Assembly: GCF_000499845.2 (NCBI RefSeq)
Contig: NC_023759.2
Span: forward strand, 43,990,672-44,054,671
Length of the DNA stretch: 64,000 nt
Source of the DNA: Phaseolus vulgaris
Taxonomy: Eukaryota; Streptophyta; Magnoliopsida; Fabales; Fabaceae
Direction: 5' to 3'
In this document: positions 55,975 to 64,000 of the stretch, in pieces
How the letters are laid out: each line of letters opens with the position of its first letter
Numbering within the stretch: the stretch's first letter is position 1
Made by a program: the position numbers and the translations under genes
The notes under the pieces: model-generated
Told to the model about the DNA's origin: nothing
The model's database searches: none
The model's input: the letters and a program-made list of their open reading frames with translations, nothing else

Positions 55975-56010
55975 CTTACATCATCCCACAAATTTATGGC
56001 ACTTTATAAA
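55975..56010 (+). promoter_or_regulatory. UGT gene 2 promoter core: CTTACATCATC box and TATA
   Basis: GCATATGCTCTTACATCATC ends at ~55985 and TATAAA starts at 56005, 30 bp after the box start, with the ATG 82 bp further on. The box has A where gene 1 has G, which removes the TGACG core. Confidence 0.55.
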
Positions 56011-56086
56011 AACTGGGACAATTAAGCATATGTGAAGAGCAACACCAAAGGCTCACCACAAACACTTTCATTTGCCTCTTCCAACC

Positions 56087-57586
56087 ATGGTGTTCCTAAC
56101 AGAAAATCTTCACTTCGTCTTGTTTCCCCTCATGGCTCAAGGCCACATGATCCCCATGATAGATATTGCAAGACTATTGGCACAACGTGGTGTGGTTGTT
56201 ACCATATTCACCACCCCAAAAAATGCATCACGTTTCAATTCAGTTCTTTCTCGTGCTGTTTCATCTGGTCTGCAAATCCGACTTGCACAATTCCATTTTC
56301 CAGCAAAAGAGGCAGGGCTACCTGAAGGGTGTGAGAATTTCGACATGATAATAAGACCAGAAGATATGATGAACAAAATGTTCCATGCCATCAGCATGCT
56401 TCATAAGTCAGCAGAGGAATTGTTTGAAGCACTAACACCAAAACCAAGTTGCATAATCTCTGACTTCACCCTTCCTTGGACCGCTCAAGTAGCCGAAAAG
56501 TATCATATTCCAAGGATTTCGTTCCACGGATTTTCTTGCTTCTGCCTCCATTGTCTGCACCAGGTACACATTTCAGAGGTTTGTGAAAGCATCACTTCAG
56601 AATCCGAGTATTTCAAGATTCCTGGCATACCTGACCAAATTCAAGTTACCAAAGAGCAGATACCTCTGATGGTCCCGACATTAAACGAACATAAAATATT
56701 TATGGAGCAGATACGCGATGCTGAAATGAAGTCATATGGGGTAATCATAAATACTTTTGAAGAGTTGGAGAAAGCATATGTGAGGGATTACAAGAAGGTG
56801 AGAAACGATAAACTTTGGTGCGTTGGTCCAGTTTCATTATGTAACAAAGATAGTTTGGATAAGATTCAAAGAGGCAACCAGGCCTCAATTAACGAGCACC
56901 ATTGCTTGAAGTGGCTAGATTTGCAGCAACCTAAGTCAGTGGTCTATGTTTGTTTTGGAAGCTTATGCAACTTGATTTCTTCACAACTTGTGGAGTTGGC
57001 CTTGGCCTTGGAAGATACAAAAAGGCCATTTGTATGGGTTATTAGGGAGGGAAGTCAGTTCCAAGAACTAGAAAAGTGGATCTCTGAAGAAGGGTTCGAG
57101 GAAAGAACCAAAGGGAGAGGCCTTATAATTCGAGGTTGGGCACCACAAGTGATAATATTATCACACCCTTCCATTGGAGGATTCTTAACACACTGTGGTT
57201 GGAATTCAACACTTGAAGGGATAAGTGTTGGAGTGCCACTGGTTACCTGGCCTCTATTTGCAGATCAATTTTTAAATGAGAAGCTTGTTACTGATGTGTT
57301 GAAGATTGGAGTGAGCGTTGGGGTAGAGGTTCTACTGAAGTGGGGAGAGGAAGAGAAGATAGGTGTGTATGTGAAGAAGGATGATATTAAGAGGGCAATA
57401 TGCATGGTGATGGATGAAGATGGAGAAGAAGGCAAAGAGAGAAGAGAAAGGGTAAGGAAACTGAGTGAGATGGGAAAGAGAGCCGTTGAAGAAGGAGGCT
57501 CTTCTCATCTTGATATCACATTGCTTATCCAGGACATCATGCAACAATCAACAACCAAAGATGATACATATTTGACGCACGCTTGA
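56087..57586 (+). CDS. UDP-glycosyltransferase, UGT73 (73C-like), gene 2 of cluster
   Basis: Same enzyme family as the gene at 44,428 and clearly its tandem duplicate. 499 residues, no intron. The ATG in AACCATGGTGTTCC at 56087 has a good plant context; a TTG in the same frame 15 bp upstream is not needed. Catalytic His20 (FPLMAQGHMIP) and Asp126 (CIISDFTLPW). PSPG box at residues 351-394: WAPQVIILSHPSIGGF, HCGWNSTLEGISVGVPL, ending FADQ with the UDP-glucose-type Gln. Differs from gene 1 chiefly at residues ~192-208 (QIPLMVPTLNEHKIFMEQ), a region that lines the acceptor side in GT1 structures, so acceptor preference may differ. All key residues are intact. Confidence 0.93.
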   Translation: MVFLTENLHFVLFPLMAQGHMIPMIDIARLLAQRGVVVTIFTTPKNASRFNSVLSRAVSSGLQIRLAQFHFPAKEAGLPEGCENFDMIIRPEDMMNKMFHAISMLHKSAEELFEALTPKPSCIISDFTLPWTAQVAEKYHIPRISFHGFSCFCLHCLHQVHISEVCESITSESEYFKIPGIPDQIQVTKEQIPLMVPTLNEHKIFMEQIRDAEMKSYGVIINTFEELEKAYVRDYKKVRNDKLWCVGPVSLCNKDSLDKIQRGNQASINEHHCLKWLDLQQPKSVVYVCFGSLCNLISSQLVELALALEDTKRPFVWVIREGSQFQELEKWISEEGFEERTKGRGLIIRGWAPQVIILSHPSIGGFLTHCGWNSTLEGISVGVPLVTWPLFADQFLNEKLVTDVLKIGVSVGVEVLLKWGEEEKIGVYVKKDDIKRAICMVMDEDGEEGKERRERVRKLSEMGKRAVEEGGSSHLDITLLIQDIMQQSTTKDDTYLTHA

Positions 57587-60500
57587 AGAGTTGCAATTTA
57601 CATTGTTTTTAACTATAATGGTATATTGCATGTCTACTTTCTAATTTTATGAACCCAAATCTGCATGTCCTCGGTCTGTTTTTTTCTCTTATGTCTAAGT
57701 TTGCTTTCAAAATTGGAATCATAATATTTTGGAATTATTTTATTTGAAATACATATTATTTTACGAAGTGATTTACAGAAATGTCAAATAAACCAATAAA
57801 AAAATATACAATAGCAAATTCGTAAATTGTACAATTTTTTTATGGTAAGTGATAAATAAGAAACATTTTGTTTAAGTTGGTTTTTCTCAAAACTGACTTA
57901 GAATAGCATACATATAGTTTTTGCTTACTTTTCTCGTCTTTTTCACTGTTTTTTTACAATTTCTTTCACTGTTGTTAACGTTCATGTGTGTTTGCCTGCC
58001 TGCTGTCGCTACCCCTCTCTTCCACTATTGCAACTAGTCACGTGTCTTTACAGTGTGTTTGGTTAAACTCATGTACGTACGGTTGTCCACTCGCAAAAGT
58101 GAGATCGAAACACGTTTAGATCCCTCGATTTAGAAAATATGAACGAATAATTACATCAGATGCAACTCTTCATATCCTCGATGAGTTACGAATAAAGGCT
58201 TGTTTGGATTAGAGCAGGATTTTGGAGGATTTCAACGAGTGGATAGATGAGAATTGAGAGAAAAGTGTGAAGAAAGTGACTAAATTATGGTAGAAAAGTT
58301 TATTTGCATAAAGTATGAAATATATAAAGTTTATTTGTATGAAATATTATAATATGATGAAAAAATAATAAAAATAAAATGTATTATTATATATTATTGT
58401 ATAAATGACAAAGTAAAAAAGAAGACAAAAAAAGAAAAAACACAATCATCCTAGGTTACTTTTCTCTCAAATCTTTACATATGAAAAGAATGAGAGAAAT
58501 TACTATTCATGCAAATTCACTATTCTTCTTCATTGCATATCCCTTGATCCAAATAATGGATATCTTTTCACATCATTCCTCCTCAACACTACAAAGCTTT
58601 AATCAAATCATAATCCAAAATAAAAAAATATATAAAATTATTAAAAAATAAATTATTAAAAAATTTAACATAATATAATAATAATAATAACAAATTTTAT
58701 TGATATTAATAATATAAATATATTATAAATAATATTTGAATATAATTTATAAAATATAATAAAATTAGAAATAATAATGTTAATTAAAATAATAATAAGT
58801 ACAAATTAAAAAATTAATAATAACTAAATAAATTTATTAAATAATAGTACTAATAATAATATTTTTTAATTTTAATTTTTAACAAATATTTAATAATAAT
58901 ATCAATAAAAATACAATTACAAGATAAAAACAAATATATTTATTTATGTAACAAAATAATAATAATAATAATCTTAATTATAAAAATATTATTATTATTA
59001 TTTAATATAAAAAAATTAATATTTTTTATGTTGCAACAATTTTATATGATTCAATTTTTTTTTCAAAGTAACTCTAACACAGTATCGAAATCAATGAATG
59101 ATAAGTAACTCCTATTATTTCTGAAAAATAATTATTCAATAATAAAAAAATAATTTTCTAATTAACTCAAATCTACACAAAATACTTCATAATTTATTAT
59201 TAAAATATTTTTAAAGGTAATAATAAATTTATAAGTTATATTTTAAATCTCTTAAAAAAATTTAAAAATTATTTCACAATCATCAAATTACTTACAAAGA
59301 ATTAATAAAATTTATTTAAAATTAACTTTACATACTTAATTCAAATAACTTCATTTTCTTTTTCCTATCCCTCTTCACTTTCTTTTTCCTAACCCTCGAA
59401 TCCCTCTTCACTTTCTTTTTCCTAACCCTCGAATCTTTACATATCCCCTCTCATTACGTTAAGTCAGGATGTAGGCTTTCTGTTAAGCTAATGCAAGTCG
59501 TGATTTTAGCCCACATCGTTACCACTGTGGAACTTTTACACCACAATTTTGCATCAAATTTATGCACCAAATATTAAAATGAATTTGAAAAAAAAAATTA
59601 TGTATATGGGTAAGTATGTTGAATAACATAACTTCATTTTTAAGTCATCCGAATACGACTTTAATTTAATGTAATTTTTTTTAAAAATAATAATTAAGAG
59701 CACAACATAATTTTAGTTCAATGAAGAAGACTCAGAAGTTATATTAACTGAACACAAATTTTTCTAATATTATTTACTGCTTAAGTTTTTTTTCGTAAAA
59801 GTTGAAGTTGTCAGAAGTATGATAACTAACCTCTCAGTTCAATTTGAATAAAATTTCGCACCAACGAACATATACAGTGATAATTAAAATAAATAATAAC
59901 ATAATTAAATATTTAAATTTGTATTCAAAATATAATATAATTTTAATATTTTTTAAACAAGGTAAATGTTTGAATAAACAAGTGAATTTAATTCTATACT
60001 AATTTTATTAATATTAATACGATTTACATATAATCATTCTATAATAAAACATTTCTGAATTAATATATTAATATGTGATATTGAAGAAAATTATTAATGT
60101 CAATATTATTAATTTAAAACTAATATAATAATAATAAATATTAAATTAAAATATTTATTAAATGTTAGATAATAATAAAAAATTAAACGTGTTAATTTAA
60201 AATGGGAATATTTTGAAATTATGGAAAACTTATTCTTCCGTAAAATATTATTTAAATACCTATTAAAAAATTAGAAATAGTTAAGAAACTTCCTAAAAAT
60301 TTAACTCTTTTAATAAAATCATGGATTTTTTTTCCAAAATAAATTCATTTAATTTTTTACCTAAATAAACTTATTCTCACTTTCTTTTTTAGATTAAACT
60401 TTGTTTATTATTGATGTTGAGGATTCGGTACCCTGAGCTCAATTTTTAACATGAAATGGACTTCCTCTTTCTTCCATTTAAAAAAATTGAAAAATATATT

Positions 60501-60830
60501 TTGGAATTTGGCTATTCAAGAATGGAATTCTGGTTTATTTTTCGGTGAGGGTATGTTGAGTATGATGTTTTTCATTTTTTTTAAAATGAGGACAAAAGAG
60601 AGGAAAAGAAACACGGGTAGTTTTACTGTTAAAAATTCGGCCATCTGAACTCAATTCTCATAGTATGAATAATAAATAAGTTTAACTTAGGAATTAAAGT
60701 GGGATTAATTTATTTGGACAATATTTTTTAAATCGGTTTATTTGAAAAAAGTAATTATAATAATGTGATTTGAAATTTAATTAGCATATAAAAAGGCAGA
60801 ATAGAGGAATCAGAAGTGGCACAATATCCA
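57587..60830. other. Intergenic DNA between UGT genes 2 and 3
   Basis: Very AT-rich. A possible MITE starts at 58198 (GGCTTGTTTGGATTAGAG), with a loosely matching reverse end near 58540-58560 (CTTGATCCAAATAA). A short tandem repeat of ~33 bp (CCCTCTTCACTTTCTTTTTC plus CTAACCCTCGAAT) occurs about twice at 59367-59435. An ORF at 60451-60648 is unsupported. Confidence 0.45.
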
Positions 60831-60876
60831 ACGTAAGTGCTTACGTAATCGCTAATACATCAATTCCTATATAACT
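60831..60876 (+). promoter_or_regulatory. UGT gene 3 promoter core: palindromic ACGTAAG-TG-CTTACGT and TATA
   Basis: ACGTAAGTGCTTACGT (60831-60846) is an inverted repeat with 7-bp arms. Its second half is the CTTACGTAATC box (60840), 29 bp before TATATAAC (60869). The ATG is 61 bp after the TATA. ACGT cores of this type are bound by bZIP factors. Confidence 0.6.
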
Positions 60877-60929
60877 TACATATTGAACTCATTGTTTGTA
60901 ATCTGTACCTTTAATTTCACTGCAAAACT

Positions 60930-62390
60930 ATGCCTTCCCAAGAACAAAAGCCACATTTTGTCCTGTTTCCATTGATGGCCCAAGGCCACATGATCCCTAT
61001 GATGGACATCGCAAAAATATTGGTGCATCGCAATGTTATTGTGACAGTAGTCACAACGCCAAATAATGCTACTCGTTTCACCTCAATCTTTGATCGCTAT
61101 ATTCACTCTGAGGTTCCTATTAGATTAGTTCAAGTTCAATTCCCATGTGAAGAGGCAGGAGTACCAGACGGGTGTGAGAATCTCGATATGATGCCTTCAC
61201 TAGGCACAGGCACCACTTTCTTCAAAGCAGCAAACCTTCTACAAGAACCGGTGGAAAAACTATTTGAGGAGTTAACACCAGCACCAAGCTGCATCATTTC
61301 TGATATGTGTTTACCATACACATCCCATATCGCCAAAAAATTCAATATTCCAAGGATTTCTTTTGTCGGAGTAAGTTGCTTTTGTCTTCTGTGTAACCAT
61401 AATATAAGAATCTATAATGCTGTGGAGAGTGTATCGTCTGAGTCCGATTACTTTGTTGTGCCTGGTATCGCTGACAAAATTGAAATTACCAAAGCACAGG
61501 CACAACCCATGAATGAAAGCTGGAAACAGTTTGGTAGCGAAATCATGGTTGCTGAAATGAGTACTTATGGGATAATCATGAATTCTTTTGAAGAGTTGGA
61601 GCCAGCATATGCAAGGGATTACAAGAAGGTGAGAAATGATAAAGTGTGGTGTATAGGACCTGTATCACTTATTAACAAGGATGACTTGGATAAAGCTGAA
61701 AGAGGTAGGGGCTCAATGGATGTGTCCCAATATCTAAAATGGCTTGATTGTGAGAAGGCAGGGAGTGTAATCTATGCATGCCTTGGAAGCCTATGCAATT
61801 TGACAGCACCCCAGTTGATAGAGCTTGGTTTGGCCTTGGAAGCATCACAAAGACCCTTCATTTGGGTTATCAGGGAAGGACGTTATTCAGAAGCATTGGA
61901 AAAGTGGATCGAGGAAAATGGATTTGAGGAAAGGACAAGTTCTAGAAGCCTTCTCATTCGGGGCTGGGCTCCTCAATTGTTAATATTATCACACCCTGCA
62001 ATTGGAGGGTTCATAACACACTGTGGTTGGAACTCTACCTTAGAGGCAATATGTGCTGGTGTTCCAATGATTACATGGCCAATGTTTGGTGATCAGTTCT
62101 TGAATGAAAGTGTAGTGGTGCACGTTTTGAAAGTTGGAGTAAAGGTTGGGGTGCAAACTCCGATGAGATGGGGCAAGGAAGAGGAAATTGGTGTGGAAGT
62201 GAAAAAGGTAGACGTTGAAAGGGCAATAATAGAGATAATGGATGTGACAAGTGAAGGTGAAGAAAGAAGAAAAAGAATAAGAGAATTGAGCGAGATGGCT
62301 GAAAGAGCCGTGGAGAAAGGGGGATCCTCTCACTCTAACGTGAACTTGCTTATCCAGGATATCACGCAAAAAATCCAGAGAGACGTGTGA
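60930..62390 (+). CDS. UDP-glycosyltransferase, UGT73 (73C-like), gene 3 of cluster
   Basis: GT1 family, 486 residues, no intron, start ATG in AAACTATGCCTTCCC. Catalytic His20 (FPLMAQGHMIP) and Asp125 (CIISDMCLPY). PSPG box residues 346-389: WAPQLLILSHPAIGGF, HCGWNSTLEAICAGVPM, ending FGDQ (UDP-glucose-type). It shares long blocks with genes 1 and 2 (TYGIIMNSFEELEPAYARDY, KVRNDKVWCIGPVSL, ELSEMAERAVEKGGSSH). It is clearly more diverged, so an older duplicate with a possibly different acceptor. UGT73C relatives act on triterpenoids, flavonoids and hormones, but the substrate is not readable from sequence. No disabling change seen. Confidence 0.93.
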   Translation: MPSQEQKPHFVLFPLMAQGHMIPMMDIAKILVHRNVIVTVVTTPNNATRFTSIFDRYIHSEVPIRLVQVQFPCEEAGVPDGCENLDMMPSLGTGTTFFKAANLLQEPVEKLFEELTPAPSCIISDMCLPYTSHIAKKFNIPRISFVGVSCFCLLCNHNIRIYNAVESVSSESDYFVVPGIADKIEITKAQAQPMNESWKQFGSEIMVAEMSTYGIIMNSFEELEPAYARDYKKVRNDKVWCIGPVSLINKDDLDKAERGRGSMDVSQYLKWLDCEKAGSVIYACLGSLCNLTAPQLIELGLALEASQRPFIWVIREGRYSEALEKWIEENGFEERTSSRSLLIRGWAPQLLILSHPAIGGFITHCGWNSTLEAICAGVPMITWPMFGDQFLNESVVVHVLKVGVKVGVQTPMRWGKEEEIGVEVKKVDVERAIIEIMDVTSEGEERRKRIRELSEMAERAVEKGGSSHSNVNLLIQDITQKIQRDV

Positions 62391-63790
62391 TATTCTCATA
62401 TACCTTACACCAATTTGATGTAAAAGGTCACAGCTTTTAGTTTTTTACTCAATTCTCTTTCTTTTAAATGTTGTTCATCATATTTCTCAAATTTACTAAT
62501 TATCTATTAGATTTTTTTAAAATATATGGTGAGTTAGATTGTTTTTATTTTATTTATAGAAAATTTGAAAGTTTGAAAGTTTACACTAGTTAAACTGATA
62601 ACTAGTTACACAATAAAAATAAACATCATTTTCATTTTTGAGGTTATCGAGCATGGCGTATCGGTTTTAGAGTCAAACTAAAGCATTACTTGTCATTTTG
62701 CTTTTTGAATTCATGCTTAGTGCTTGTTATTAACTAGGTTTCTTTAAAACAAATCACCACAAGATTGTTTTTAATTCGCAGTAATTTTCTGGCAGTTTTA
62801 AAATCATCAGACATTGTTATTCTGTCATTTGTTATTTTCTATTAAGACAATAATACAATTATACGTAATTATATGTAATTATAAACTATTAATTTGATAA
62901 TAATAGAATCTCATAATTAACTTTAATTTGTAAAAAGAGTTTTCATGCACTTATAATATTTTTTATACATAAAATTATTTTTATGTAAATAAAAAAAATA
63001 AAACATTAGCATTTTTTTTCCATCTTCTTATATATTTTCTTATATTTTATGACTTCGATTGTAACAATAGTCATCATTATTTGTTGGTATTTTTATATCA
63101 TCTCAAAACGCATGTAATAATGTCTTTTGTTGTGTCAACTCACCAGAAACATATTTTCTCGTGGTTAGAAAAAACTTCTAGAAAATGATCACCACTAGTT
63201 TAGTCACTTGAGTCATTTGTTCCAAATAATTTTTGGTGAATAATTGATGAATAAGAAAATCACCACTTTCGTCGATCAATATAATTATATGTAATGATTA
63301 TGTATTGACATTTGATGACACTTAGTCAAGCGCATAATCTTTCTACCGAAATAATAATACTAAAATATAGAGTATAGAGGAGAGGGATCGGGTTTTTTTC
63401 AACTAACTTTATTTTATTCTTTACTTTCTATTTTTTTTTCTTTTAATTCAATGTTTTTATAGTGAAAAGTTCATCCTTAATAGTTCAATTAATAAAAACT
63501 AGGAACGAAGAATAAGTTATTTTTAAAGTAATTTTGTTTATTCCTCGTATATGAATAATAATTTTCATGTTTAAAAATATTAAATTTTTTAAACGGAAGG
63601 AATAAAGGAACATGATATATTCATTAGAGTAAAGAAATAGTAATATTTTTTTTAAAATAATCACTATATTTGTAAATTATATTATTAATAATTAAAAAAC
63701 TATTGATCCAAAAGTTCTACTTTTTCACCACTTGTAGAATTATTCATTGTGTGTTATTGTTCTAGTTCTTGTTGTCATCAACAAATGGTA
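62391..63790. other. Intergenic DNA downstream of UGT gene 3
   Basis: Probable 3' UTR for the first ~200 bp, then AT-rich DNA. No gene or repeat recognised. Confidence 0.5.
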
Positions 63791-63794
63791 CTTT

Positions 63795-63958
63795 AAACAA
63801 TTAGATTTTAACATTTTTTTACATGGAAATCTCAACGAAGTGGTTTATATGTAGCTATTTCCATGGCATAAAAAGGATCACAATAAGGTTTGGAAATCGA
63901 ATAAATCTCTACATGTTCTTAAACTAGCTAGTAGGCAATGATACTTCATGTTGTCGTG
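63795..63958 (+). mobile_element. Copia reverse transcriptase scrap
   Basis: The + strand reads KQLDFNIFLHGNLNEVVYM (expected copia [18 protein letters not shown]), then KVWKSNKSLHVLKLASRQ (expected [13 protein letters not shown]). There is a stop between them. Only ~160 bp is recognisable before the window nears its end. Confidence 0.6.
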
Positions 63959-64000
63959 TTTATAAACGTTTTAAGTCTATTTGTTCTAATTCTGTTTTTA

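Overview
This window is nuclear DNA of a flowering plant. It has split genes with GT-AG introns, AT-rich intergenic DNA, nested LTR retrotransposons and a tandem cluster of plant secondary-metabolism genes. The repeated LTR beginning TGTTGGAGATCCCACATCG and the overall look suggest a legume, probably of the bean/cowpea/soybean group. That placement is inference from recall and was not tested by alignment.

Region 1 (about 3.1-40.6 kb, + strand) is the 3' two thirds of one large HEAT-repeat gene of the SHOOT GRAVITROPISM 6 / MROH1 family. I could follow 28 exons in one continuous frame: 1,060 codons plus a stop. The N-terminal part lies upstream of the window. Three introns are bloated to 6.0, 9.2 and 7.7 kb by transposons, nearly all antisense to the gene. 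These include two damaged copies of one Ty1/copia family ('family C') and a rearranged third copy with a ~1.15 kb tandem gag-protease amplification. They also include a second copia ('D') that has lost integrase by deletion, miniature LTR elements of one TRIM family, a hAT transposase relic, a fragment that looks like Ty3/gypsy, and a perfect 176-bp-arm palindrome made of two inverted D LTRs flanked by a 5-bp target duplication.

Region 2 (about 40.6-62.4 kb) holds three intronless family-1 glycosyltransferase genes of the UGT73 (73C-like) type, all + strand (44.4, 56.1 and 60.9 kb). The first two are close duplicates; the third is more diverged. All three carry a CTTACRTMAT-like box 29-30 bp upstream of the TATA box. 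Between genes 1 and 2 sits a young full-length copia ('E', 49,243-54,633) with near-identical LTRs and a TAAAG target duplication. Its leader, from the primer-binding site on, is replaced by TRIM sequence. The rest is AT-rich DNA with MITE-like hairpins, a long TA microsatellite and small retroelement scraps.

The genes do not form a pathway together: a membrane-trafficking/gravitropism gene lies next to an enzyme cluster. The most unusual material is in the retroelement structures: the inverted-LTR palindrome, the TRIM/copia chimera and the internal gag-protease amplification. I see no CRISPR array, rRNA or confidently recognisable tRNA gene.
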